Source: Coffea arabica | Taxonomy: Eukaryota; Streptophyta; Magnoliopsida; Gentianales; Rubiaceae | NCBI RefSeq assembly: GCF_036785885.1 | Contig: NC_092322.1 | Span: 11,988,466-12,052,465, forward strand | Direction of reading: 5' to 3' | Length of the DNA stretch: 64,000 nt | Shown: positions 12,563-27,772 of the stretch, one piece after another | Position numbering within the stretch: position 1 is the stretch's first letter | Layout of the letters: every line of letters begins with the position of its first letter | Position numbers and translations under genes: made by a program | Notes under the pieces: generated by a model | The model's database searches: none | Told to the model about the DNA's origin: nothing | Seen by the model: only the letters and a program-made list of their open reading frames with translations

Positions 12563-15136
12563 ATTTGATTTACAAAACAAATTAAATGACAAAAAAAAAA
12601 TCAAATATCGGCATTATTTACTAAGCAAATAATTTTAAGGTAGTTTTTTTTTTGCTGTAAAATTTAGGCTATATTTTAAGGTATTGCGAAAAAAAAAAAC
12701 TGTTTGTTGCAAATGCATCCTTACTAGTAGGTTATTTATAAAACTAAGCAAGAAGTTCTTTTAAATGACTTATAAATTAAATATAATGTATTTGGTGAGA
12801 TGAAGTTAGAGCTTTTGGATAACAAATATTTGCAAAATGCGGATTTCTTTTTCCTTTACACCCACTTTTTATTTAGAATTTGTAGAGTTGTCAAGGGAGG
12901 TAAGTGTTATTTTTTAAAATCTCAAGGGAGGTGATTGCAATTGTCAGAAATCGCAAGGGAGGGTTATGAAATTATTCCCTAAACAAAAAACTTAATTAAC
13001 AACAAAAAAATGAAGAAATCGTAATTAAGGGGTGATAGCTACAGAAGAAATTGAAGAAATTTGAGAATCTTACATGACAGATAGGGCTTGCTCTCAATTG
13101 ATGATTTTAGTTGATTATAGATTTGGATTTTGGATAATTAGTCTTTTGTGATGTTCTCGATTATTTTGGCATTCAAATTGTAGGTTTTTAAAAATAAAAA
13201 AAAAATAAAATTCATAATCAATCGAAAAATAAATTTTGTTGATTCTTTATAATCACTTTTCATAATCAATTTTTGTAAAATCTAAAGTAACGAGAACAAG
13301 GGCATAAAAAAGGCGGCTTCAGAGATTGTTCTTCTTCCCTCTCTTTTTCTAATCAAAAAATTTCATTCCACTAGGCAAAAAAGAAAGTTGCTCTTATGGT
13401 TTTTTGGGCTTGTAGGCCTTCTTCGGCAACCAGATTTGTCTGTTTAAGAAGCATTAGAAAGTGTGGATGGGCTCTAAACCAAAAAAGACTCCTGTTGGAT
13501 TAAATGGGCTCATTAGGCCTTCTCATTTTCGTAAAAGCTGTGGTCGGCTGAGTTCATGCAAGGTCCATTGCAATGGAAGAAGTTGGGCTCCAAATCTTGT
13601 GGAATTTAAGTATTCAGCCTTAATTTACAGGTTAGTTTGGATAATAGAGGATTCCGTGGAAAATGCACTCCCAAATTCAAGAGATTCGGGCACTAAAAAC
13701 TAAAAACTACCCATTTTCAAATTACTTGGATTTAGAGTTAGCTCAACAGATATCTGGATTTGAATTTTTTTTTTCGTGCTTTAGTATTTAGATGGCAATT
13801 TAAAGCACTTGAAGAAGGTTCATTAAATAATACTTTGTGTCAACTCAAATTACTCCTTTTTTTCCATCCCTTCTGTCCCACAATCAATCATGATAGAACT
13901 AGTAATTCATGACAGAACTAGTAATTCATCACAAATCTTTGAGATACATAAAAGAGCCATTAGTGCAGCTTTCTTAGTCGAATAAATCATACTGGACGAT
14001 TTTCAACTAGTTTATTAATAATATTAGCTTCTATTTTATTTGTTTTTAAAAAAAAAGAGTCAACATGATTGCTACAGTGAATTGAGCAATGATTTGGACA
14101 GATTATTTGGCAATTCAGATCAATTTGAGTGGCTTTTTAGTTGTGCTTTGAACTGATTATTTTTGTAATTTTTGGTAATTAAGTTGCCATTCAAAGCCAT
14201 TCTCAGGTTAGTGGACGTTGGCTTGTTCTCTTATTTGCCATTAGATTTGGCTGTATTTGAAAACCGGCTGTTGATTCTGATGGTTAGAGGTGCAGACAAG
14301 CTGAGTCGAGTTTTAATAGATGGATTATATTTGTATTTCAAATCGAATTTTGTATATGTTAGAGCTTCAAGCAGTACAAAATACTTCGTGTTTATATAAA
14401 ATACAGCTTGGAGGACATCAATTTATGTAGAATTCGTATGTGTTATAATAGCTCTCCTAAAATTGAGTGGATTAGGTGGAAATTGCCTCCGAGGGGATCC
14501 TGTGGCTTCTCCCAATTTTGAAAGGGAATTGAATAGCAACTGAATGGGGATTGTAAAGAATCATAATTACTCTACAGAATTAGCAAATGTTTTGATTCTT
14601 CCTTTATTCCATACATGTTCATTGTGATTGAGATTAGTTTACATTAGCTATCACATCTCGTACATCAAGTTCAGCAATTTTGGCATCCTACCATGGTGGT
14701 TATATATCTACTGTATTTTGGTAATCTTTCTACGTACAGTGTTTTTTTTCTTTACTAATTCTACTGAATTTTGCATGTTAGGGATCACTAATTACTTGTA
14801 TCATCAGCTCAAAAATTGTTTCATTTTATCACAACGATAGGTGAATTAGCAGAAAATTAAAACGGCTGCTAAGCAAAGTGAGATCAACAACTGAAAGACA
14901 TTATCTTAATTACCAGCCAAATTACACAGTAAATGACCAGAATATTACATCTTCAAAAGAAGACATTGACACATGACATACTAGCTTACAAAGGATTAAA
15001 AATAACAAAAAGAGGAAGAAAAAAAAAAAAAAAAAAAGGAAAGAAAGGATGGTTCCTTGAACAAACAGCACGGAACTAATTTTCCTTACTATGAATCTGT
15101 TGCTAAACATCCATAAATCAGATGGATGCAAATTCT
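12563..15136. other. Intergenic, MIPS downstream side
   Basis: No supported gene. Near 12890-12985 lies one end of a repeat whose counterpart is near 22345-22440; both share CAAGGGAGGTGA / TCACCTCCC and TGTCAGAAA words. The ~150 bp immediately right of 14920 would be the MIPS 3' region. Confidence 0.45.
12890..12985. repeat. Terminal fragment of a GGGAGGT repeat family
   Basis: Carries CAAGGGAGGT twice, TTGTCAGAAATC and an end reading GAAATTATTCCC. This is the inverse of GGGATAATTTCAGAAACC at 22349. Only one terminus is present here. Confidence 0.5.
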
Positions 15137-17956
<2,820 letters not shown>

Positions 17957-18105
17957 CTTTAATTACAACAAATAAACAAATGTCAGACAAACCACGCTAC
18001 AATTTCAACAACACTCGTGAGGCAGAGGGAGACAGAGCAAGAAAGGCGAAGGAAAGAATTGAGCTGAGAAGAAAAAATGGGGAAACAAAAAAAACCCACA
18101 ATTTT

Positions 18106-18126
18106 AGGACTCCAGAAAGGAGTCCT
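18106..18126 (-). promoter_or_regulatory. Perfect hairpin in the MIPS 5' leader
   Basis: AGGACTCC and GGAGTCCT form an 8-bp perfect inverted repeat around a 5-nt loop, about 150 nt upstream of the MIPS ATG and downstream of the TATA box. It should therefore be in the 5' UTR. The leader contains no upstream ATG. A regulatory role is only a possibility. Confidence 0.45.
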
Positions 18127-18258
18127 TTTAACTGATTTTTCTTCAAATTTTCCTCTCAATCTCTCCCTGCCTTCAACTGAACTCCTAGAACACCGCTCTC
18201 TCACTCTCAAGTGTGTGTTGTGTGTGTAATCTCTGCGTTTGGCTTCCCAAGGGGCTGC

Positions 18259-18266
18259 ATATATAG
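18259..18266 (-). promoter_or_regulatory. TATA box of MIPS
   Basis: CTATATAT on the minus strand, within GGGCTATATATGCAGCCCC, about 300 nt upstream of the start codon. The sequence between it and the ATG is CT-rich and has no other ATG, which fits transcription starting near 18230. Confidence 0.75.
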
Positions 18267-18289
18267 CCCAAGTGGCTCACTTCGAGGGA

Positions 18290-18295
18290 CACGTG
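18290..18295 (-). promoter_or_regulatory. G-box / ABRE-like element of MIPS
   Basis: CACGTG inside GACACGTGGT, about 25 bp upstream of the TATA box. ACACGTGG is the core bound by plant bZIP and bHLH factors and acts as an ABA-responsive or light-responsive element in many genes. Its position supports such control of MIPS, but this is inference. Confidence 0.65.
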
Positions 18296-19020
18296 GTGGG
18301 AGGTGACTGGTTTTGACCCCACGTTTTGCAATCATAATTGGCTGCTCGTACGATTTAGTGAAGCTTAGCCATGCAAAATTTTGTATTAAAACTAAACGAG
18401 AAGCCCATGTTTCTTTCTGTTGCTGTTAGTGTGTGACTGTGTGGAGAATGGTTGCGTAAATGATATTTGTTGGAGGTGGGAAAATTGGGGAAATTGACAG
18501 TAGTGGCTAGCCGGTGGACACCAGTCGGGGGGCGTCTAAGCCAAATTGAATCCGCATTCTTCTTTGGATGGCTTTGCAGATGAAGAAGGGTGGAATTTGA
18601 GAAGTAGCAAAGTAGAAGGACAAAATATAATTCAAGATCTCTAATTCTTGACCTTTCATCTTGGCAATTGAAAAAAAAAAAACATTTTCTGTGTTCGTGT
18701 AACTTATTTCATACTTTTTTTATTTCATACTTTTAGGACCAAAAATGAAAAAAAAAAAAAAACACTTTAGTTCATGCTTTAGAAGCTTATAAAAGCAGCT
18801 CATATCAAGCATTATATTAACTTACTATTATTTCAAATTTAAGCATCACATAGTTTGGTATATCAATGCATAATACATATGAGGAAGACAAGCAAAAAAG
18901 AATCAGGGATTTCAATTCTCAATTGCTCCAGCCAGTTCAAGGCCAAGAATGGCCCCAAAATTTTTAATTTTTAATTTTTTTTTAAAAAAAGTGTGGTGGT
19001 TCATTCAAGGTATTAACACT

Positions 19021-19291
19021 TAAGGTGCGATTGATAAAACTGAAATTTGAAATTTGAATCTATTAAATTATTAAATTGTTAAATATTAAATTTAATACAT
19101 TTAAGTACATACATATTCAGTGATAAGTGAATAGTTTATTACTTAATTTTGAGAGCAAATTTTGTCTAAGAAAATTCAATGTCACTTAATTAATTCAGAT
19201 GTTCAATTTTTAGTTATCAAACAGTTTGAATATATTAAGATCTGATTCCATTAAATTTAAGTGCTGAATTAGATTATCAAACAATGCCTTA
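19021..19291 (+). repeat. MITE with TAAGG termini (full copy)
   Basis: Begins TAAGGTGCGATTGATAAAAC and ends GATTATCAAACAATGCCTTA, an imperfect terminal inverted repeat of about 25 bp. A shorter inverted relative lies at 4141-4357. No coding capacity. Confidence 0.72.
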
Positions 19292-20450
19292 GTTGTAGCA
19301 TTCACCGTAAAATAATGTCCTAAATTCACATTTTGTGCATCGTCTACCTACACTTAAATGGCACAACTTGTAAGTTAGTCTATGGACTCTTCCATTTTGT
19401 GCTCTCGTCCTCCAAACACAAGTTTAAAGTAGAGATGACTAAAATGGCAGCACAAGATAACATTTTCAAGATTATCACTCGAATCTTAATGCACTTCCAC
19501 AAAAAAAAAAAAAAAGGAAAATTTATATTATTTTATTACAACTCGAATAAACTTTTTGATAAGTCTAGTAATTAATCTTTAACCAATGAAATACTACTGT
19601 CAAATTAGACAAATAAATACGCCACAATCTTATTTAAATTGTGCTTAATGTGGAATTAGCGAGCTCCACAATAGACCCCCATAAAATTTCTCATACAAAA
19701 CTCACCTTTAAATCTTAATCCTATCTTAACCAAATATTCCCCTAAGAATTGTTTGGGTTGAGCTTCAGCAGCCGAAGTCGTCGAGTTAGAGGACTAGTTT
19801 GAGGCGGGAGCGATGAAGAAGGCCTGCGGGCAAACGCCACTGAACCACTCGTGTGGAATGAGTAATGACGCGCGAGATGAGAGACACAGGAGATTGAGAC
19901 AGGGATACACGCGTGGCGCGAAGTTGTGAAGTTGATTTGGGGACTTCTGATTGGACAGTGGGTCCCAAATGAGTTCCCTTGAGAACGCACTCGAAGCAAC
20001 TGGGACGTTTTTGACGACGACTCGTGAATCACTCGTATCCTATCAACATCCATCCCTCCAACGGGCAAAGTGAGTTAGGGAGGGGTTGTGGAGTAGAGGG
20101 GTGAGCCATACTTCCGGTGGGACGGGGAAGGGGCCTCTCTTCCTCTTATGGAATTGCATAATTGATGGTCCAAACTTGGGTGAATTTGTAATTGTACGTA
20201 TGGATATATTGTGAGACACAAATTTTAATGAGTGAAAAATTCTACTTTGTCTTTGTTTTTTTTTTTTTTTTAAGTGCAAGTGAGGGCCTTGCATCAAGAA
20301 CTTTTATTTATGCTCTCTTTTTTCGTACCATCAAATTTATCTCTCCCTCCATGTGGTTTGCTTGGTATTGCTTAACTGTGTGCATTTATAATGTTAATAC
20401 TTATATTGTATGGTGTGACGGACAATTGGTGATTGCAGAGTCCTTGAATC

Positions 20451-20627
20451 TAGAGTTGCAAATGAATCGAACTCAATCGAATAGCTTGTAAACTTGTTCG
20501 GTCAAAATTTGAGCTCAAACTTACGTTGATTGAGTTCGAACTCAAGTTCAAGCCACTTGACGAGTTGAGTTCAAGTCTAATGTGTGAAGTTTGAAAACTC
20601 GTTGAGTTTGATCGGGCAAAGTCATGC

Positions 20628-20664
<37 letters not shown>

Positions 20665-20961
20665 TTTAATTTTTTATTTGTTAATATGAAATGTCTATTT
20701 TATCCCCTATTTAACATTATATAAAATATAAATTTATGTTTCCAATTAGGCTCGATTTGCATGAGTTTGAGTTCAAATTTGAGTAAAGTAAAACAAAATC
20801 AAACTCGAGTTCGAACTTGAATAAGGCAAAATAAAATTGAACTCAAATTCGAACTTGACACTCAAGAGTTCGAGGCCGAGTTCAAATCCACGTTTTTTTT
20901 AATTAGAATTAAACTTGAGCAGTGCACTACTCGAATCAGACTTAACTTGATTGCACCCTTA
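20451..20961. mobile_element. hAT-like non-autonomous element
   Basis: The left end TAGAGTTGCAAATGAATCG and the inverted right end TAAGGGTGCAATCAAG share the TGCAA terminal motif. Both arms are built from GAGTTCGAACTC and TTGAGTTCAAG words. Flanks CTTGAATC and TCCGAATC match at 6 of 8 positions, so they are a possible aged target duplication. A (CA)n microsatellite interrupts the middle. Confidence 0.6.
20630..20663. repeat. (CA)n microsatellite
   Basis: About 17 uninterrupted CA units inside the 20.45-kb element. Confidence 0.95.
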
Positions 20962-22344
20962 TCCGAATCTTCACTTGGTACCAGTTTCGATCCCTTCTTG
21001 CTTAATACCAAATAAACTACTTAAAAAGTTCAAATTTGAAAAAGAAAATGATAGTGTTTCTCAGACATGTGATATTAAAAGGGTGATTAAAAGCAAAATC
21101 TGTTGGATTGGAAATAGGGTTAACTTTTATTTTTAGTGAAATTGCCAAATTGGCAATCTTGAGTTTTGATCAAGTATGTACCACACAAACACCATCACAC
21201 ACTTGTTTAGAATATAAACAACCAGATACAGTATGTTTCGTTTCATATTAAAAAGGAAGAAGATTCGAATCCTTGACTCTTTGAGGTGCCAAAGCAATTT
21301 AATAAGTTCGGACCGGGAAAATTGAAATATTAGGTTTGTTTGGATAAATGATTATTTGCAAAATAAATTTAGATTTGTGTCATAAATATATTTTAAAATT
21401 ATCATTTATCTTTCAAATGAGCCTTTTGTCACAAAAAATATTACCGTATAATTTTAAAACTTTTTTTTTTTCCAAATAACCTACTAACCAATCACAATGA
21501 TTCTTGGACTGCACCCTTTTTTTTTCGCTTGCTTCAAGTGTCTTATTCCATTTTCCCCTCATCTCGAGCTCGATAACTATCTTCCAAATGAGCCTTCATT
21601 TGTCTATATAATCACAATTGATCTTTACAAGCCACCCGATATTTTTATGACAATATTATAGACTTGACTCTTATTTATAAGTCACAAGATCAGTTTTAAC
21701 TCATATATGAATGTCATACTATTATTTATCACTTAAGATCATACCCTTTGTCTCTAAAAACCATGCCTATTATTACTATCACCAGTTTATGTCATAAAAA
21801 GCAAACTTTTCGTGACTTACAGCAATCCAACAAGTTAGGAAAGCTTAAAATTTCTTGCAGTGTTAGAAAAAGAGTTCTTTGTAGACCTATAAACTAATTT
21901 TCTTTATACAAAATTTTCCATAACTTCTCGCTGTTGCCACAACGTAATTGTTTGATCAAGTTGAAGTTTGCTGAAATAGCTTTCTGGGCCACTTTTGCAT
22001 CACTTTCATTAGTCAAAGATTCGAAGTAAAAAAGGAAGGAAATGTTCGGTTTGCACGATGATCATTAACAAATTGATCAGTATTCTACGAATATATGTGA
22101 CTATAACATAGATATGGTGCCATCAATATTAAATTTTGGTAAGCAATGGTCCTAGGAGTGCCTTTGGGAAATTGACCCCAAGGCCAAAATTTCTGAATAC
22201 GGCCATCAATCATCATCATCTGAAATTCTCGTGAATTAATTTTAATTTCCAGAATAAAAGTTAGGAGTAAATGTGAGAAAAAGTTTCGGATACAGCTGGA
22301 TATCACATTTGGTTATTGAATTTAACCTACTTTGTTTTTTTTTT

Positions 22345-22440
22345 TTGGGATAATTTCAGAAACCTACCCTGAGGTTTCTGACAGTCTCAGTCACCTCCCC
22401 TGAACTTTGCAAAATATCAGATACCTCCCTTGTCAGATTA
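22345..22440. repeat. Terminal fragment of the GGGAGGT repeat family
   Basis: GGGATAATTTCAGAAACCTAC followed by TTTCTGACAGTCTCAGTCACC and ACCTCCCTTG. Each of these words has an inverted counterpart at 12890-12985. The opposite terminus is not recognisable nearby. Confidence 0.5.
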
Positions 22441-23049
22441 TTGGGCCCTATTTGTGATATCATTGATGATGAATTAACAGATATACCTTCATAATTTATG
22501 ATATATTTTGAAGCTATTTTGACAGAATTAGTTAAATGAGTAATAGAGATATAACTTTTGATATAACTTATAATATATCTTCTATTCCACTTTACACTTT
22601 TTATTCGTAGTACAATTACCAATGAAGAGTTTAGCACTAGTGTTACTTTTCTCTAAAGTCATGTATTTCATGTTTTTTTTTGTAAGACAATTATCCAGTG
22701 TAACTCATTACTTATATTTGGGTAAATTTGATTTTTAAAAATTCAATGACGTAAATTGTATATTACATCATCCCATAAAGTGATGCAACACAATTTGAGT
22801 TATTGAATTTTTTGAAAATCGGACTACTTAAGTTCTGGTATTCAAATGAAGCTTGTTGAATAAATTCGACTAATTACAGTATGAGTTGAATTGCTCCAGG
22901 GCTTTTCTTTTCAAAAAGTCACTCGTGCAATAAAAGTCACTCGTGAGTTGAATCTAATGCAATTCACTGTAATTTCTGGCTTAACTATTTCCTTTTTTTT
23001 TTTAAAGAGAAATAATATGTACTTTGAAGTTTATAGAATTTATTTTAGA

Positions 23050-23196
23050 ATTAATATTTCCTACATTGACAGTGTATATATTGTCAGCATTGGATAAATA
23101 ATAATTATACAAAATTTAAATTTAAAATTCAACTTTTACACATATGTCATGAATCAAACGATGATAATATATACATCGTAGTGTATATAAGATTTA
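23050..23196. repeat. ACAGTGTATA MITE, copy B
   Basis: ATTAATATTTCCTACATTGACAGTGTATATA at the left pairs with TACATCGTAGTGTATATAAGATTTAT at the right. The central ACAAAATTTAAATTTAAAATTCAA block and ATATGTCATGAATC are shared with the other copies. Confidence 0.7.
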
Positions 23197-24051
23197 TTCT
23201 TTATTTTAATCACATGACTCCCTTCTTTAGATGCTCCAAAAATTATTATATTATTATCCCAAGGACAAGGGTGAATTTGACAGGAATCTCCAACCACTGA
23301 CTCCATGTATGGTCCTGATGCAAACCCTCGGCATGAGCCATGAGTGGCTATCATATTTCCAAGTACATGAAACGTCCCTCCCTACTTAGCACATTTGGTT
23401 TCTGTAAAATTAGTTGGGATGTGCAGGTATCCGTATATAAAAATCAATTTTTGCTTACCTAATGCAATTGCTTTCACTTTCACTTTCACGCATGGTGGAC
23501 CATTAGAATCTCAAAAGGGCTGCTAAAGGGCAGATAAAAAACACGTATAAGTTTTCGGATTACATAAATGTACACACTCACTTCTCATTGGACAAAATGT
23601 TCAATTCTTGTGTTTGTTTTTATCTATCTTTGTTTTTTTTTTCTTTTTCGCTTTGTTTCTTTTCAAAAGCATGCCATATGATCGATTGGTGACCAAATCT
23701 ACTACTAACCCACACGAGATCACTATCATTTGAGTAGTTCTAAGGCATTATGAATGATACAAGTCATTTTGCGGCCGTAATTTTTTTTATACCCTTTCGT
23801 TCCTTTATATACCCTTTTTATTTTCAATTGTTAGACATAAAATTTCAACTCTGAATTCGACAACGAGGAAAAGCTGTAATCAAAGTATAAAGATAACCAG
23901 AAAGCTTTCAACTATTTCTACTGTTTCTTAAACGTTTTTTTAATGCTATTGGTTTGGGGTTTTTGGGGTGGGGGGTGGGGTTGGGGACCTTGTATGCCTT
24001 CTTGGGCATAGGTAGAAGTTTTAATCACTTATTCGTCCTTAAAAAAAAAAG

Positions 24052-24203
24052 AATAAATCTTTTATACACTGACAGTGTATATATTAGCGGGTCTAGATGT
24101 ATGCTACATATACAAAATTTGATGTTTGAATTCAAATTCAAATGATATGATATTCATCCAACTCCGTCAGTGTATATATTGATAGTGTAGGAAAGATTAA
24201 TCC
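24052..24203. repeat. ACAGTGTATA MITE, copy C
   Basis: AATAAATCTTTTATACACTGACAGTGTATATATTA at the left and GTCAGTGTATATATTGATAGTGTAGGAAAGATTAATCC at the right form the termini. Between them are the ACAAAATTTGATGTTTGAATTC and GATATGATATTCATC blocks of the family. Confidence 0.72.
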
Positions 24204-25732
24204 ATAAATCAAGATCTTTCAATTCAGATTTAATTATGCTAAATACACCAAAAAGCTTCATCCCTCCACTCGAGTATTAATTCATCTTTTGTTTTTGTAT
24301 TATAATGCAGAAGTTGTTCAAAAATTTGACTTTGAGCTTCAAAGGAAATATATGCAGTTCGAAATCAAAGGTTGTCAGCCGTTGTTGATTAGAATAGTTA
24401 AGCCGCAACAATTTTGAAGTACTTGAACGTTCTCATTACTTTAATTATATTATTCATTCTTTAGAGTTTCTAGATTTGCCCAGTGATGTTTATCTTATCA
24501 TTATCTGGGTTGAGTTGAAATCTAAATGTCGATTCTGATAAGATTTGCTGCTTTTTTGTCTGATTTACCTCATAATTTATTCATTTATTCTTTCGTAAAT
24601 ACATGGAGACTTGCACAGAGCCGTGAACACAAGAGTAATCAACAAGGTAATTGAAATTCTTTAATAACTTTTCGTTAATTTTGGCTAATGAATGTTCAGC
24701 CACACTCATTAATAGGGGTTGAAAATTTGAAGTGTTTGTTTTTCCTTTGGAGAAACGTGATATTAAGTCGAAATGTGACTAAAAATGAAGTGAAAATGCG
24801 TAGTTTGTTCAGATGGTAAATTATGTGTGTTAGCCGGAGCCCTCCAGCCAAATCTCTTTTTTTTGGGTTGTGGCGTTTGTAAGAGAATGAGCATAGCTTG
24901 TCTAATAGTTCTTTCAATCGTGAGGTAGGTTATAAGGGTAACTGTTAGGATTTCTTTTCTTTTTTTTTTTTTCCACGTTTCCGGTAAAGGTACGAGACAT
25001 GCGCGCACACTCGCGCGCGCGCACACATATGTATAGTCTTGAGATATGCATAGTTTATTCCTATTCGACAAGACGTTGGTCAAATAGTTAAGATTCAAAT
25101 TGCAGGAGTTAGAAATTTTGAATTTAAATTTTCCTTCTTTTTCTTTGCTTCTTAAATCTAAGGGGTTAACAAATATGGATAGTGAACAAAGCCCTTGTTA
25201 GTGCAATCGTGGAAGAAAACAACCAAGATGCAAGAATTGGAACCACTGTGGAAGACATTATGAAGACGAGAGAAGATTTTAGTAAATGTTCCTTCTCTTT
25301 TGGGGTAGAGAGGGTAACTATGTCAGTCATGATTGGGCAAAATTTGCCTTAAATTTAGTCACTGAAATCCAGTGGAAGGACTCCTTTCCTGCTTGGTTAA
25401 CTAGGTTAGCCAGGAGAGATATGGGGTAGTTGCTCCAATTTTGTAATTGGTATTACTGTTTTCTCTTTGCAATATAGTGCTATGTTATCGTCTTGGAAAA
25501 AAACAAAAAACAAAGCCCTTTTTTTTTTTTTTTTTTTCAAAATAAGTGAATTATTGAGTTGTTGAGAAGATATGGTTAAGTGAGGGGTTCCACACCCTGC
25601 TCCCATTATACTAAGAAGCCCGGTCTCCTCGTGTGCTTTCTTTCCCAATGTGTTTCTATGCTTTTTAATCCTACCCCACTAATTTTTGCACTTTTGTTCC
25701 CTGTGTCACTGGAACAGTAGTAAAATTTGAAA

Positions 25733-25858
25733 GAGTAAATATATAATACATTGCTAGTATATACATTATTACTGTTTGATTCATTACATGTGTTACATAA
25801 TTGTTCTTCATCCAATATTAAAAGTGTATATACTATCAGTGTATGAAAGATTAATCCA
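25733..25858. repeat. ACAGTGTATA MITE, copy D
   Basis: The right end AAAAGTGTATATACTATCAGTGTATGAAAGATTAATCC is well kept; the left end (GTAAATATATAATACATTGC) is degraded. The interior keeps TTACATGTGTTACATAAT. Confidence 0.6.
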
Positions 25859-27115
25859 ACTTCAAAACCATCGTATCTTCCTTCTCAAACGTGGAAAGTG
25901 ATGCGCAATTTCCTGATGTAATCAGCCTCAAATTTTTGTGTATATTGGGACCATGGAAAATAAAAACTGAAAATGACTTTGTTAGGAAATGAATGATGAA
26001 AAGCGAGTAAAAATTTCTACGAGAAAGTGCTAGGTATTGAACAAGGGGTTTGTCAAGTTGACCAGCTATTGTGGTACCAAGAAATAACCACCAAAAAAAA
26101 AAAAAAGATGCTTTGAGCCAAACTTTTTGAAAAAAATAATTGATTGGAATCATGTGGATGTTTTGGATACTTACTTTTCTTTTCCACTTTTTTGTCCTTT
26201 TTCTTCCTTTTCCCTTTCTCCAATTAGAGTTATGTAGGATGCTCTAATTAATGAATCAATTGATGGCCAAGTCAATTCCATTGAATTGCTTTCTCCAATT
26301 TGGTGAATCACGAGGTTCCTTTTTCGTGCCAATGAAAACAAAGTTTGTTGTGAAGAACGTTGTGGTGCCATCGATGCAGCCAAACCAAAATTTTAGCATT
26401 CATGATTCCGGAAAGCCGCTGTTTATTTGCCCTATCTTTCTTTTGTGGAATCAGAGGCCTTGGTTTTTAATGTCCCTTTATTAGTTTCTATTTAGAGTTG
26501 AAAGAAGAATTATACTTATGCACGTATAAAAAATGTAAGTTGAAATGACCTAAGTCTGCCTGTGGATTGAGGCATCTAAAGAGAGCAAATTTTGTTAAAG
26601 GAAATTATGCTAAAGAAATTGTGAAATTTCTTTTTAGACGTGTCATGCATTCAAATTTGATACATAATGAAACAATTATAGCGATGAAGAACATATTAAT
26701 CCAACTATATCTAGCTAAACAAATCTAAAAGGAATTTGAAAGTTTATACTGAATCCCGAGTGCCTAGTGAAGATTTTAGTGAAATTTTATCATCCACTCA
26801 TCAAAATATTATCACAATAAACTTAAAAATTGTGTACCCTTGAAGGTGACCGGTCCTCAGTTATAAAGCTCTTGCAAACTCACGAGGAAGATTTGTCAAT
26901 TATTGATCCACTGGTTGATGATATATGCATCTAGGATTAGTGTTATTGATGTAGGATTGCAAGAGAGTTTAATAAGATTGCTCATGCAGCATGAGAAGCA
27001 GAATAAGTAAATGGAAATGACAGTACTTCAAATTTGCAAAAAAAAATCCTCTTCTCAGTTTTCAAAATCTAGGTGAAGCCAACTCTATCAAAATACTTAA
27101 CAAGCACTCAGCTTC

Positions 27116-27214
27116 TCAAGCTTCGTACAACTGCATAGCATAAAACTCCTCTAGCTCACTGTTGGAATCCGCCAACAAGTTTGCTGCTGGCTCAACAGAA
27201 AACAGAGAAGATTC
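27116..27214 (-). other. Possible terminal coding exon, unknown gene
   Basis: After an acceptor-like TTGCCAG, a 99-nt frame of 32 codons (ESSLFSVEPAANLL... ending EEFYAMQLYEA) runs to a TGA. Its base composition and acidic, non-repetitive protein look like a true last exon. I do not recognise the protein. It could belong with the exon-like pieces at 31719-31771 and 32285-32368 as one minus-strand gene interrupted by transposons, but a joined reading could not be verified. Confidence 0.35.
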
Positions 27215-27772
27215 CTGGCAACCAAAACCAAATTTAAAGTTCTGTTTTTTGCTACTTAAATTTCATCTAGACAGAAAGATAAAATTCTTTTCACCACATT
27301 TCTAACAATCTCCATATATCAAGACAATCAACAAAACAAAAATTTGCAGTCAGGCTCAGAATTGTGAAGTGTGAATGGACAGGGAAGGGTTGATACTGCA
27401 AAAGTCAACTCTAATCTACTAGCATATTTCCTTGTGAAGCTAAACAGAACTTACAAACAAACATCAGAAAATCCTTTTCATTTTAAATCATCAATTTCAA
27501 CGCAATAATTAAAAGCTTAAACAAAAGATAAATGCACTTAGCCTTCCTGCCTAACTTACTACCAGATGATACAATACAAGCATGAAATGATACCCTAAGC
27601 TCACACAGATTGTTCTTTCACTCCCATGCGGTACAAAATATTCAATGGTGTGACATTTTCCTCTAGAATATGCTTTAAGGATAACCAAAATAATTCAATG
27701 GCTCAGAAGGTGACTTTCCAACAAAAAATTTCTGGAACTTCTTGTTGTGATGATCATAAAAATACAGCTTAC

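Larger units (their letters stand above)
18296..27115. other. Intergenic between MIPS and the hAT block
   Basis: No supported gene in about 8.8 kb. Contains MITEs (19021, 23050, 24052, 25733), a hAT-like element (20451), a repeat end (22345), and long A/T homopolymers such as 25519-25538. Frames such as 19742-20068 on minus were inspected and show no recognisable domain. Confidence 0.45.

Noticed and set aside
17983..18210. Open frame upstream of MIPS
   Set aside because: It has no ATG and lies in the CT-rich 5' leader; there is no upstream ORF in the leader.
21245..21310. GATTCGAATCC as a SINE or tRNA B box
   Set aside because: No A box at the right distance, no A tail and no target duplication.
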